Shown here piece by piece: positions 9,086-18,327 of a DNA stretch of 64,000 nt; within the stretch, counting starts at the first letter, position 1, and the number at the start of each line of letters is the position of its first letter. Under the pieces are notes generated by a model that ran no database searches, was not told the DNA's origin, and worked only from the letters and a program-made list of their open reading frames with translations. Origin of the DNA: an uncultured Pantoea sp. (GTDB lineage Bacteria; Pseudomonadota; Gammaproteobacteria; Enterobacterales; Enterobacteriaceae); the NCBI GenBank assembly GCA_913778495.1, contig CAJYVD010000015.1, positions 124,001 through 188,000 of the forward strand, read 5' to 3'. The position numbers and the translations under genes were made by a program.

Positions 9086-10836
9086 CAATGCTGCGCCGCA
9101 CGCGGCCAGAGCCACGCCAGGATCATTTGCGGGTAGCTGCGCTTTTTCGCTTTTTCCTGCGCGTTGTCGCGCGCCGCTTTTTGCGCTTCAGAGAGGTGCA
9201 CAATGTCAGGCGGCGCGTAGTCGGCCACCTTCAACGGCGTATGTTTGCTCACGTAGTCGCGCAGCGCATCGGCATCCCGCACGCCGGTGTTGTGGAAACT
9301 CGGATGTGCATCGAGCACAGGATAACCATCGCCGCCGCTGGCGTTGAAGCTGTTGGTTGCCAAACGGTAGCGCTTCTCTTTTTGCAGCGCTTCGCCGTTA
9401 ATCTTCACCTCGCTCACGGTACTGCCGTCTGCGACCAGGCTGACATTATTGAACTGGGCGAAGCCGCCGGAATTAGGCTGAATATTGGCAACCACGCTGA
9501 GATAACGCAGCAGCTCGTCGCCGGTCAGCGTGACCTCGACCACCTGATTAGCAAACGGCTGAACCTGTAACAGGTCGCGCCAGCTCAGATTGCCCGGCCC
9601 CAACGAGGCGCGAATGCCGCCGCCGCTCATGACCGCCAGATCGGCCTGCGTGGCCGCCCGCTGCGCCCGCAGGATCAGCTGTCCCAGATTGCTCTGCTTG
9701 AAGCGCACGGTGTCGCGCTCGCCGCTGAATAGGCCATCACTGCTGCCGACGCTGACATCCAGTCGCTTGGCGGCACGCAGTTGATAAGGCGTCAACAACT
9801 TCATCATCGCGCCATTCTGCGGGATCGCTTCCTGCCACGTCAGCCACGACGTGCTGCCATCCAGGTTTTTAATTTGATGCTTGAGGTTCACCGGAATCAG
9901 TTTATAGCTGTCCAGCGTCAGCTCGCCGTTGCGGAAGCTGAAGTCACCGCGCCCCACGTATTTGCCCCACTCTTTTGCCTGCATAATCCATACACCATTC
10001 TGGCGATCGGGCTGGCACGGTTGTCCGGGCTGGTAATTCGCCACGCTGACGTTTTCTTTCTCCATGCACACCGCGTCCTGCGAGTGTCCGCCGATGATCA
10101 CATTCAGCGTACCCGGCGGCAGACTGCGCGCCAGTTCCACATCGCCCGGCGCGTTGCTGCCGTGTTTGCCGTCGTCATAGTGGCCCATGTGCGTGAGCGC
10201 GATAATTACGTCGGGTTTCTCGCTGGCGCGCAGTTCGCGCACCGCCTTCTCCGCCTCTTTGACCGGATCGCGGATATCCAGCGTCGCGAGATTCTCAGGA
10301 TTGCCAATGCGCAGCGTGTCCGGCGTGGTCAGGCCAATCACGGCAATTTTCAATCCCATACGATTAAATACCGCCCACGGTTTAAACAGGCGGGTATCGG
10401 TGCCTTTTTGGTAGATATTGGCTGAAAGGAACGGGAACTTCGCCCATTTCTGCTGTTTTTGCAGCACGCTAAGCGGCTTATCGAATTCATGGTTGCCCAG
10501 CGCCATGGCATCATAGCCCACCAGATTCATGCCGCGGATATCGGGTTCCGCATCCAGCAGATCCGACTCCGGCACGCCGGTGTTGACGTCTCCGGCCGAA
10601 AGGATCAGCGCCCCGCCACCGTGCGCCTGTACGTCATAGCGCTGTTGATCCATCAAGGTTTTTTGCGCCGCCAGCCCGTACTCGCCTTGCGCGTTGGTCC
10701 AGAAGCGACCGTGGTGGTCATTGGTATGCAGGATGCTGAAACGGTAGCTGCGATCCGTTTCGTATCCCTGCGCCATCAACGGTAACAGCAGCGCCAGCGC
10801 CGCCAGCCAGCGCCCTTTCAGCCATAATGAATGCAA
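9085..10836 (-). CDS. ushA: Periplasmic UDP-sugar hydrolase/5'-nucleotidase UshA, TTG start
   Basis: Two-domain metallophosphoesterase that degrades UDP-glucose and 5'-nucleotides in the periplasm for nucleoside and sugar uptake. Visible are the signal peptide (hydrophobic core LAALALLLPLMAQG), the N-terminal metal motifs LHTNDHHG, GDVNTG, GNHEFD, THMGHYD and GGHSQD, and the C-terminal substrate domain with FNASGGDGYP. The start is set to TTG at 10836 because AAGGAG (minus strand, 10844-10849) lies 7 bp upstream; the in-frame GTG at 10857 precedes the RBS. This gives 583 residues, longer than the 550 of E. coli. The excess is mainly a C-terminal tail of about 40 residues rich in Ala, Lys and Trp after DYAPP. 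Confidence 0.92.
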   Translation of the reverse strand: MHSLWLKGRWLAALALLLPLMAQGYETDRSYRFSILHTNDHHGRFWTNAQGEYGLAAQKTLMDQQRYDVQAHGGGALILSAGDVNTGVPESDLLDAEPDIRGMNLVGYDAMALGNHEFDKPLSVLQKQQKWAKFPFLSANIYQKGTDTRLFKPWAVFNRMGLKIAVIGLTTPDTLRIGNPENLATLDIRDPVKEAEKAVRELRASEKPDVIIALTHMGHYDDGKHGSNAPGDVELARSLPPGTLNVIIGGHSQDAVCMEKENVSVANYQPGQPCQPDRQNGVWIMQAKEWGKYVGRGDFSFRNGELTLDSYKLIPVNLKHQIKNLDGSTSWLTWQEAIPQNGAMMKLLTPYQLRAAKRLDVSVGSSDGLFSGERDTVRFKQSNLGQLILRAQRAATQADLAVMSGGGIRASLGPGNLSWRDLLQVQPFANQVVEVTLTGDELLRYLSVVANIQPNSGGFAQFNNVSLVADGSTVSEVKINGEALQKEKRYRLATNSFNASGGDGYPVLDAHPSFHNTGVRDADALRDYVSKHTPLKVADYAPPDIVHLSEAQKAARDNAQEKAKKRSYPQMILAWLWPRAAQH

Positions 10837-11345
10837 AGTTGATCTCCTTATTCGCACGTTTTACGCGGGAATAACTCCCTGATGCGCGATCTCCCCCACT
10901 GTGTCGCACAGAACACCGCGTAACTCAAGCTTCAGTGTGGTTCTCTTGCCCGCGTCTGAACGGCTGTTGAAAAGTGCAGCACCGGCGCGCGCGGACGCAA
11001 GCCTCAGCGCAGACGCGCTTGCGCCGGATGCTCACGTGAGCGCACCGCCAAGAGTCTGTAGAATAGGCGTAATAACGCGCTCGTTACGTGCGGTAAGCGC
11101 TTTCACCTTTTATGACGGCGATTATCGCGCTGAGAAAGCACAACCGCTGTATTTTGCCCCACGCTGAAACGCATTGCTGGCGGCCTGCCGTGGCGATAAT
11201 TGCGTAAAATGGTACGTCGGCTCCATTTTTCTGATGTTTTTTCAATTTATTCGCGTTTCATTGACAAAATCACTCAACGTGCAGCACGGTTGTGCATTAC
11301 ACTCAATTGTTACAAGCGGATACATTTGCTCACAAGGAGACAGGC
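10837..11345. other. Intergenic region between ushA and ybaL
   Basis: About 0.5 kb without a convincing gene, where E. coli has fsr. It should hold the divergent promoters of ushA and ybaL; a TTGACA is at 11261-11266 but I see no good -10 behind it. There are two structured elements: CGCAAGC (10996-11002) pairing with GCTTGCG (11017-11023), and the perfect 12-bp palindrome GCTCACGTGAGC (11030-11041). An 88-codon open frame at 10901-11167 has biased composition and no recognisable family, and I do not call it. Confidence 0.6.
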
Positions 11346-13034
11346 ATGCATCACACGACCCCGTTGATCACCACCATTGTCGGAGGGCTGGTTCTCGCCT
11401 TTCTCCTGGGCATGCTGGCCAACCGTCTGCGCATTTCGCCGCTGGTCGGCTATTTACTGGCGGGCGTCCTGGCCGGTCCGTTCACCCCAGGCTTTGTCGC
11501 GGATACCAACCTCGCGCCTGAGTTGGCCGAACTGGGCGTCATTCTGTTGATGTTTGGCGTTGGCTTGCACTTCTCCCTCAAAGATCTGATGGCCGTGAAA
11601 ACGATCGCCATTCCCGGTGCGGTGGCGCAAATTGCCGTCGCCACGCTACTGGGCATGGGACTCTCCTGGCTAATGGGCTGGTCATGGATGACCGGCCTGG
11701 TATTCGGGCTGTGCCTCTCCACAGCCAGCACCGTGGTGCTGCTGCGCGCGCTCGAAGAGCGCCAGCTGATCGACAGCCAGCGCGGACAGATCGCCATCGG
11801 CTGGCTGATTGTTGAAGATTTGGTGATGGTACTGACGCTGGTGTTGCTCCCCGCCATCGCCGGTATGCTGGAAGAAGGCAACGCCAGCCCCCAGCTGCTG
11901 CTGTGGGATTTAATGCTCACTATCGGTAAAGTCGCCGCGTTTATGGTGCTCATGATGGTGGTCGGGCGTCGCGTCGTGCCCTGGATTCTGGCCAAAAGCG
12001 CGGCAACCGGCTCGCGCGAACTGTTTACCCTTGCCGTGCTGGCGCTGGCGCTTGGCATTGCGCTGGGCGCGGTGGAATTTTTTGACGTTTCGTTCGCCCT
12101 TGGCGCCTTCTTTGCGGGCATGGTGCTGAATGAATCAGAGCTGAGCCATCGGGCGGCGCACGACACGCTGCCGCTGCGCGATGCGTTTGCGGTGCTGTTT
12201 TTCGTGTCGGTCGGCATGCTGTTTGATCCGATGATTTTGGTTGAGGAGCCGCTGGCAGTGCTGGGCGCGCTGGCCATTATCGTGCTGGGTAAATCCCTTG
12301 CGGCCTGGCTGCTGGTCAGCCTGCTGGGGCACTCGCGTCGCACCGCGCTCACCATTTCAGTGAGCCTGGCGCAAATTGGCGAATTTGCCTTTATCCTCGC
12401 CGGATTGGGCATTTCTCTCGGCATGTTAAGTGAGGAAGGGCGCAATCTGGTGCTGGCGGCCGCCATTCTCTCCATCATGCTGAACCCAATTCTGTTTACA
12501 CTGCTGGAGCGCTATCTCGATAAAAGCGAAAGCCGCAACGAGCCAACGCTGGAAGAGATCATCGAAGAGGAAAAGCAGATTCCGGTGGATATCTGCAACC
12601 ATGCGGTGATTGTCGGCTTTGGCCGCGTGGGCAGTTTGCTGGGCCAGAATCTGATGGAGGCTGGTGTGCCGCTGGTGGTGGTGGAAAATTCGCGACCGCG
12701 CGTGGAAGCGCTGCGCGAGCAGGGTATTAAGGCCGTGCTGGGTAACGCCGCCCGAGCGGAAACCATGGAGCTGGCGCGGCTCGACTGTGCCCGCTGGCTG
12801 CTGCTAACAATCCCTAACGGCTACGAAGCCGGTGAAATCGTCACCGCCGCGCGTGAAAAACGCGAAGACATTGAGATTATCGCGCGCGCCCACTATGACG
12901 ATGAGGTCAACTACATCATGGATCGCGGCGCCAACCGCGTGGTGATGGGTGAGCGCGAAATTGCCAACAGCATTTTGCAGGTCGTGGAAGCGGAGATCGC
13001 GCAGAATCCTGTGACCCGCGAGTGCCCAATCTAA
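11346..13034 (+). CDS. ybaL: CPA2-family cation:proton antiporter YbaL (KefB/KefC-like)
   Basis: A 562-residue inner-membrane antiporter. The N-terminal part (about 1-400) is a monovalent cation:proton antiporter-2 domain with about 12-13 helices. The C-terminal part is a cytosolic RCK/TrkA-N domain with the Rossmann motif VGFGRVGSLLG (about residue 425 on). Its nearest E. coli homologue is YbaL, for which the ion is not firmly established; KefB/KefC paralogues export K+ under glutathione control. The ATG at 11346 is chosen for homology (MHHTTPLITT) and an AAGGAG RBS; the frame is open further upstream to 11292 without support. It converges on gsk. Confidence 0.93.
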   Translation: MHHTTPLITTIVGGLVLAFLLGMLANRLRISPLVGYLLAGVLAGPFTPGFVADTNLAPELAELGVILLMFGVGLHFSLKDLMAVKTIAIPGAVAQIAVATLLGMGLSWLMGWSWMTGLVFGLCLSTASTVVLLRALEERQLIDSQRGQIAIGWLIVEDLVMVLTLVLLPAIAGMLEEGNASPQLLLWDLMLTIGKVAAFMVLMMVVGRRVVPWILAKSAATGSRELFTLAVLALALGIALGAVEFFDVSFALGAFFAGMVLNESELSHRAAHDTLPLRDAFAVLFFVSVGMLFDPMILVEEPLAVLGALAIIVLGKSLAAWLLVSLLGHSRRTALTISVSLAQIGEFAFILAGLGISLGMLSEEGRNLVLAAAILSIMLNPILFTLLERYLDKSESRNEPTLEEIIEEEKQIPVDICNHAVIVGFGRVGSLLGQNLMEAGVPLVVVENSRPRVEALREQGIKAVLGNAARAETMELARLDCARWLLLTIPNGYEAGEIVTAAREKREDIEIIARAHYDDEVNYIMDRGANRVVMGEREIANSILQVVEAEIAQNPVTRECPI

Positions 13035-13044
13035 GCGTTTTGCT

Positions 13045-13074
13045 GCGGCTGACGATTTGCCAATCGCCAGCCGC
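13045..13074. terminator. Convergent hairpin between ybaL and gsk
   Basis: GCGGCTG (13045-13051) and CGATT (13053-13057) pair with AATCG (13062-13066) and CAGCCGC (13068-13074), with one A/C mismatch and a TGCC loop. There is no T-run on either strand, so termination would need help. The position between converging genes supports the role. Confidence 0.5.
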
Positions 13075-13080
13075 GCCCTG

Positions 13081-14382
13081 CTATCGATCCCAGTACGACT
13101 CTTCCAAACTGTCTTCCCGCTCCGGCAGCCCGCGCGTCAGACGCGGTGAATGCTGATTCAGTACCTGATAACTGACGCGGTTGGCGTATTTACACACCTG
13201 CGCCAGTGAGGAATACGTTAGATACGCGCGCGCGTGTTTGCTGGAGTTAGGCACTTTCTGCCGATGGAAGTTGTTGGCCGTGATGTCATGCAGCAGCGCC
13301 GCCAGCGCGCCATCGCCGGCGCCGTTGGTGTTCATGATCTTCTCCGGGCCTCCCATGTAAGGGGCAATGTGAGAGAAGATACGCAGCGGCTGCACGCAGT
13401 CCTGATGACGCATCGCGCGGCTAAATTCATACTGGTTAAATTCGGCGATGGCGCCCGGCAGCAGCGGATGATTGGTCTTACGCTTGAACGCTTCTTCGGT
13501 GAAGCCTGCCATGTACAGGCCCGTCGGGCCAGCGGTGCACAGCACCAGGTCGACCCAATCCAGCGCCATATTGGCGGCAAGCAGCGGATCCGCTTCGCCG
13601 GTCAGCGCCAACGCTTCCTCTTCGTTCATCGCGACGATGGAGACGTGATCGCGCAGGAAATCGCGCCAAAATTCTGGGTTATCCTGGATGACATATTTGG
13701 TGCCCAGCGTGAGCACCACGGGAACGTTGTGCTTTTTCGCGTAGCCAATGGCGCGCAGCGTGGCTTCCGGCATCGGCTCACCTGGCTGGCAGCGCACCAG
13801 ATAAGAGGTCAATACCAGCGCTGACGCCCCGGCAATCACCTCTTCCGGAATGCTGTCCGCGTGGAGCTGATTCATCAGGCCGGGGCTGATGGCAAAGGTG
13901 CGCTCGCCGTGGTCGCCAATCAGCGTGAAGCAGCGGCCAATCGCGCCATCCACGCCTTGCAGATGGTTGAGATCCATGCGGCTGGAGGTGTTGCACAGAT
14001 AGCGATAGGCGTAACCGCCGATTTGGATGTTGTTGCACATCACGCCTAACAACACCGAACGGTCATCTGCCAGTACGGAGTAGTTGTGGAGCGTATTACC
14101 AATGGTGCCACCGGCAAATTGGTGGGTGATCAGGGCGTCGCGCATCAGTTCACTGTAGAGCGCTTCAGCAGTGGCATCGTCGATCACCAGCGAATGCCCG
14201 GCGCTCAGGCCGTAACGCTGCAGAAAGTCGTCATCCACTTTGGCTTCAATATCCACCAGCGTTTGATCGATCCCCACCACCCAGCTGCCCTCTTCCTGCT
14301 CAAGTTGAGCAGCCAGCAACAGCGGATCGCGCGCGTTAACGGGGAAATAGTGTTTAGATTTGCGTTTGCCGGGAAATTTCAT
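13081..14382 (-). CDS. gsk: Inosine-guanosine kinase Gsk
   Basis: A 433-residue PfkB/ribokinase-family sugar/nucleoside kinase. It phosphorylates guanosine and inosine to GMP and IMP with ATP for purine salvage. The protein aligns over its whole length with E. coli Gsk. The N-terminus is MKFPGKRKSKHYFPVNARDP, the substrate-binding glycine segment is FAGGTIGNT, and the C-terminal anion-hole/catalytic motif is NTNGAGDGALAALLHD. In E. coli, hemH and aes lie between adk and gsk; here only about 120 bp separates them. The nucleotide-salvage neighbours adk, apt and ushA are nearby. Confidence 0.97.
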   Translation of the reverse strand: MKFPGKRKSKHYFPVNARDPLLLAAQLEQEEGSWVVGIDQTLVDIEAKVDDDFLQRYGLSAGHSLVIDDATAEALYSELMRDALITHQFAGGTIGNTLHNYSVLADDRSVLLGVMCNNIQIGGYAYRYLCNTSSRMDLNHLQGVDGAIGRCFTLIGDHGERTFAISPGLMNQLHADSIPEEVIAGASALVLTSYLVRCQPGEPMPEATLRAIGYAKKHNVPVVLTLGTKYVIQDNPEFWRDFLRDHVSIVAMNEEEALALTGEADPLLAANMALDWVDLVLCTAGPTGLYMAGFTEEAFKRKTNHPLLPGAIAEFNQYEFSRAMRHQDCVQPLRIFSHIAPYMGGPEKIMNTNGAGDGALAALLHDITANNFHRQKVPNSSKHARAYLTYSSLAQVCKYANRVSYQVLNQHSPRLTRGLPEREDSLEESYWDR

Positions 14383-14470
14383 GAAAGGTTGCCGTCAGGA
14401 AAACATCAGGCGGCGGATATTATCACACTCTTGCCCTGGACTTTAACGGGCCGGTTAAGCAAATCGTGGG

Positions 14471-14499
14471 CAATAAAAAGGGCCGCCTGAGCGACCCTT
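14471..14499 (-). terminator. Intrinsic terminator of adk
   Basis: On the minus strand GGGTCGC (14497-14491) pairs with GCGGCCC (14486-14480, one G-U), loop TCAG, followed by TTTTTATT. It lies 7 bp past the adk stop. Confidence 0.8.
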
Positions 14500-14505
14500 G
14501 CAAAC

Positions 14506-15300
<795 letters not shown>

Positions 15301-15323
15301 TTAAGAATTAACGCCGCGCAGCC

Positions 15324-15353
15324 ATAAAAAAAGCGCCGCTCGCGCGACGCTTT
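15324..15353 (-). terminator. Intrinsic terminator of htpG
   Basis: On the minus strand GCGTCGC (15350-15344) pairs with GCGGCGC (15339-15333, one G-U), loop GCGA, followed by a T-rich tail TTTTTTTATGG. It lies 16 bp past the htpG stop. Confidence 0.8.
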
Positions 15354-15368
15354 CTGAGAACGACGCCG

Positions 15369-17243
15369 TTACGCCGTGAATAACTGGTTCATGCGACGGA
15401 TGAACTGGTTAGGATCGTCCAGCGTGCCGCGCTCGGCCAGCAGCGCCTGATCCAGCAGCAGCTCAACCCACTCGGCAAAACGGGTTTCATCCTGGGTATC
15501 CGCCACGCGTTTCACCAGGTTGTGATCCGGATTGATCTCAAAGATATATTTCACTTCCGGCACGTCCTGACCGGCAGCGGCAAACAGTTTTGCCATCTGC
15601 GTGCTCATTTCGTTAGCGTCAGTGGTGACAATCGCAGGCGTGTCCGTTAGACGGTGCGTCAGACGCACTTCTTTCACACGCTCACCCAGCAGGGTTTTCA
15701 CGCGCTCGACAAACGGCTCCAGCGCTTTTTCCGCCTCTTTCTGTTCTTCCGTCTCTTCATCAGCCAGCTTGCTGAGGGATTCGTCCGCTTTGCTCACCGA
15801 CTGGAAGGCTTTGCCGTCGTACTCGGTGAGATAGCTCATCATCCACTCGTCAATGCGATCGGAGAGCAGCAGCACCTCAATGCCTTTTTTACGGAACAGC
15901 TCCAGATGCGGGCTGCTCTTCGCTGCGGCATAGCTGTCTGCGGTGATGTAGTAAATTTTTTCCTGCCCTTCGACCATGCGGCTCAGGTAATCGTCAAGGG
16001 AGATCGTTTGCTCTGCGCCTTCGCTTTGGGTGGTAGCAAAACGCAGCAGCTTGGCGATCGCCTGCTGGTTAGCGTGATCTTCCGCTGGCCCCTCTTTCAG
16101 CACCAGGCCGAACTCTTTCCAGAACTGCTGGTATTTCTCCGCGTCATCTTTCGCCAGTTTTTCCAGCATTTGCAGGCTGCGCTTGGTGAGGGAAGCGCGC
16201 AGGCTTTGGGTGATGCGGCTGTCCTGCAGAATTTCACGCGACACGTTCAGCGGCAGATCGTTAGAGTCGATCAGGCCGCGCACGAAGCGCAGATAGTTCG
16301 GCATAAACTGCTCGGCGTCATCCATAATGAACACGCGCTGAACGTAGAGTTTCAGGCCATGCTTGCTGTCGCGGTTCCACATATCGAACGGCGCGCGCTG
16401 CGGGATGTAAAGCAGGCTGGTATATTCCTGTTTACCCTCAACGCGGTTGTGGCTCCAGATAGCGGGGTCGCTGAAGTCGTGGGCGATGTGCTTATAGAAC
16501 TCGGTGTACTCTTCGTCGCTGATTTCCGCTTTGTTGCGCGTCCACAGCGCTTGGGCTTTATTGATTTTCTCCCACGCGATCTCGCCGCTCTCTTCGTCTT
16601 TTTTCGCGATCTCAACCGGCAGCGCAATGTGATCGGAGTATTTACTGATGATACTGCGCACGCGCCAGTCGTTGAGGAAGTCGTCCTCCCCCTCGCGCAG
16701 ATGCAGCGTAATTTCTGTGCCGCGATCGGCTTTCTCGATGTCTGCCAGCGTATAGTCACCTTCGCCAGCGGACTCCCAGAATACCCCTTCTTCCGCGCTG
16801 GCACCGGCAGCACGCGTGCGCACCGTGACCTTGTCTGCCACGATAAAGGCCGAGTAGAAGCCCACGCCGAATTGACCAATCAGCTGGCTGTCTTTCGCCT
16901 GGTCAGATCCCATGGATTCCAGGAAGGCTTTGGTGCCGGATTTGGCAATCGTGCCCAAATTCTCAATGACCTCATCGCGGCGCATACCGATACCGTTATC
17001 GCTCAGCGTCAGCGTGCGGTTGTCCTTGTCCACGGAGATACGCACGCGCAGCTCGCCGTCACCTTCATACAGATCCGGCGTAGACAGCGCGCGGAAGCGC
17101 AGCTTATCGGCGGCGTCAGAGGCGTTGGAGATCAATTCGCGTAGGAAAATCTCTTTGTTTGAATAGAGGGAATGGATCATCAGGTGCAGAAGTTGTTTTA
17201 CCTCTGACTGGAAGCCACGCGTCTCTTGTCCTTTCATGGTCAT
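15369..17243 (-). CDS. htpG: Hsp90-family chaperone HtpG
   Basis: Full-length bacterial Hsp90 (624 residues from this start). It has an N-terminal GHKL ATPase domain with [22 protein letters not shown] and [11 protein letters not shown], a middle domain with the [10 protein letters not shown] catalytic loop, and a C-terminal dimerisation domain. It is an ATP-dependent cytosolic chaperone working with DnaK. Two starts compete: the ATG at 17243 has GAGG 5 bp upstream, and the one at 17237 begins MKGQETRGF as annotated in E. coli. I use the former on RBS spacing. A strong sigma-32 promoter is visible at 17286-17313. Confidence 0.97.
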   Translation of the reverse strand: MTMKGQETRGFQSEVKQLLHLMIHSLYSNKEIFLRELISNASDAADKLRFRALSTPDLYEGDGELRVRISVDKDNRTLTLSDNGIGMRRDEVIENLGTIAKSGTKAFLESMGSDQAKDSQLIGQFGVGFYSAFIVADKVTVRTRAAGASAEEGVFWESAGEGDYTLADIEKADRGTEITLHLREGEDDFLNDWRVRSIISKYSDHIALPVEIAKKDEESGEIAWEKINKAQALWTRNKAEISDEEYTEFYKHIAHDFSDPAIWSHNRVEGKQEYTSLLYIPQRAPFDMWNRDSKHGLKLYVQRVFIMDDAEQFMPNYLRFVRGLIDSNDLPLNVSREILQDSRITQSLRASLTKRSLQMLEKLAKDDAEKYQQFWKEFGLVLKEGPAEDHANQQAIAKLLRFATTQSEGAEQTISLDDYLSRMVEGQEKIYYITADSYAAAKSSPHLELFRKKGIEVLLLSDRIDEWMMSYLTEYDGKAFQSVSKADESLSKLADEETEEQKEAEKALEPFVERVKTLLGERVKEVRLTHRLTDTPAIVTTDANEMSTQMAKLFAAAGQDVPEVKYIFEINPDHNLVKRVADTQDETRFAEWVELLLDQALLAERGTLDDPNQFIRRMNQLFTA

Positions 17244-17285
17244 TGCTACCTCAACTGAATCAGGGTTGATCAAACGTTGAGGGAA

Positions 17286-17313
17286 AGATGGGGATGGCGG
17301 AAGGATTTTCAAG
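17286..17313 (-). promoter_or_regulatory. Sigma-32 heat-shock promoter of htpG
   Basis: On the minus strand the -35 CTTGAAA (17313-17307) and -10 CCCCATCT (17293-17286) are separated by 13 bp, an almost perfect match to the RpoH consensus CTTGAAA-N11-16-CCCCATnT. It is 43 bp upstream of the htpG start, and its -35 abuts the recR 3' hairpin. Confidence 0.9.
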
Positions 17314-17336
17314 CCGGTATCTGAAGGGATACCGGC
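17313..17336 (-). terminator. Hairpin after recR, abutting the htpG -35
   Basis: GCCGGTATC (17313-17321) pairs perfectly with GATACCGGC (17328-17336). On the minus strand the tail is TTGAAAAT, which is a poor T-run, so it may be an imperfect terminator separating the dnaX-ybaB-recR unit from htpG. Confidence 0.55.
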
Positions 17337-17342
17337 AAGTGA

Positions 17343-17948
17343 TTAGAATTTAATCTTGTGACGGCCTGCGAGGGAGTGTGACAGCGTGGTGCCGTCAACC
17401 ATTTCCAGCTCGCCGCCCACCGGTACGCCGTGCGCAATGCGGCTGGCGTCAACGCCATATTGCCCACACAGCTCGGCGATGTAGTTGGCGGTCGCTTCGC
17501 CTTCCACGGTGGGATTGGTGGCGAGAATGACCTCTTGCAGCGTCTCCTGTTCGAGTCGCTGTTCCAGCCGATCCAGACCGATATCCTGCGGGCCAATGCC
17601 GTCGAGTGGCGAAAGGTGGCCCATCAACACAAAGTAACGTCCGCCAAACTGGCCCGTTTGCTCAATGGCGTGGATATCTGCTGGGCTCTCTACCACGCAA
17701 ATCTGCCCGTTCTGCTGACGACGTGGATTCGCGCAAATGGTGCAAATCTCTTGCTCAGTGAACGTGCGGCAATCGGCGCAGTGGCCGATCTCCGACATCG
17801 CGCGCGTTAATGCCTGCGCCAGGCGCATGCCACCGCTGCGATCGCGTTGCAACAGCTGGAAAGCCATGCGCTGCGCTGACTTCGGGCCAACGCCCGGCAG
17901 ACAGCGCAGTGACTCCATCAATGCTTCAAGCAGTGGACTGGTTTGCAT
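17343..17948 (-). CDS. recR: Recombination mediator RecR
   Basis: A 201-residue RecR. An N-terminal helix-hairpin-helix ([20 protein letters not shown]) is followed by a zinc finger with four Cys ([16 protein letters not shown]), a Toprim domain with [13 protein letters not shown], and the C-terminal segment [17 protein letters not shown]. With RecF and RecO it loads RecA on SSB-coated gapped DNA. The start codon overlaps the ybaB stop (ATGA at 17945-17948), so it is coupled to ybaB in the dnaX-ybaB-recR operon, the arrangement seen across gammaproteobacteria. Confidence 0.98.
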   Translation of the reverse strand: MQTSPLLEALMESLRCLPGVGPKSAQRMAFQLLQRDRSGGMRLAQALTRAMSEIGHCADCRTFTEQEICTICANPRRQQNGQICVVESPADIHAIEQTGQFGGRYFVLMGHLSPLDGIGPQDIGLDRLEQRLEQETLQEVILATNPTVEGEATANYIAELCGQYGVDASRIAHGVPVGGELEMVDGTTLSHSLAGRHKIKF

Positions 17949-18277
17949 CAGAACGGCATCTTGAAGCCAGGCGGCAGCTGCATACCGGCAGACACGGAGG
18001 CCATCTTCTCTTTCTGCGTTTCATCAATGCGGCGCGCGGCGTCATTGAACGCTGCGGCAATCAAATCTTCCAGCATGTCTTTGTCATCTTCCAGCAGGCT
18101 TGGATCGACTTCAACACGACGGCAGTTGTGCGCCCCGTTAATGGTCACTTTCACCAGGCCAGCACCGGACTCACCCGTGACTTCCAGCGCGGCGATCTCT
18201 TCCTGAACTTTGGCCATTTTATCCTGCATCTGCTGGGCCTGTTTCATCAGGTTGCCCAATCCGCCTTTACCAAACAT
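17948..18277 (-). CDS. ybaB: Nucleoid-associated protein YbaB (EbfC)
   Basis: A 109-residue YbaB/EbfC-family DNA-binding protein. The N-terminal helix starts [20 protein letters not shown], followed by a three-stranded sheet ([19 protein letters not shown]) and a long C-terminal helix. It forms tweezer-like dimers that bind DNA; in Borrelia EbfC has sequence preference. The start at 18277 is set by homology and an upstream AGAGAGAAA element; the frame is open upstream only by chance. It lies 50 bp after dnaX and overlaps recR by 1 bp. Confidence 0.96.
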   Translation of the reverse strand: MFGKGGLGNLMKQAQQMQDKMAKVQEEIAALEVTGESGAGLVKVTINGAHNCRRVEVDPSLLEDDKDMLEDLIAAAFNDAARRIDETQKEKMASVSAGMQLPPGFKMPF

Positions 18278-18327
18278 AGTTTTCTCTCTCTGCTGGGGCT
18301 GCGCGCAACGCCTGCGCGGCAGCGTGT

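Noticed and set aside
10837-10857. GTG at 10857 as the ushA start
   Set aside because: The AAGGAG Shine-Dalgarno lies inside this extension; the TTG 7 bp after it gives a normal signal peptide.
10901-11167. 88-codon open frame in the ushA-ybaL gap
   Set aside because: No RBS worth noting, biased composition and no recognisable family; kept as intergenic.
11450-12478. Minus-strand open frame of 342 codons opposite ybaL
   Set aside because: Antisense shadow with Ser/Thr/Ala-biased product and no RBS or homology.
15654-17144. Long plus-strand open frame (496 codons) opposite htpG
   Set aside because: Antisense shadow of a GC-rich conserved gene; its composition mirrors the htpG codons and no family is recognisable.
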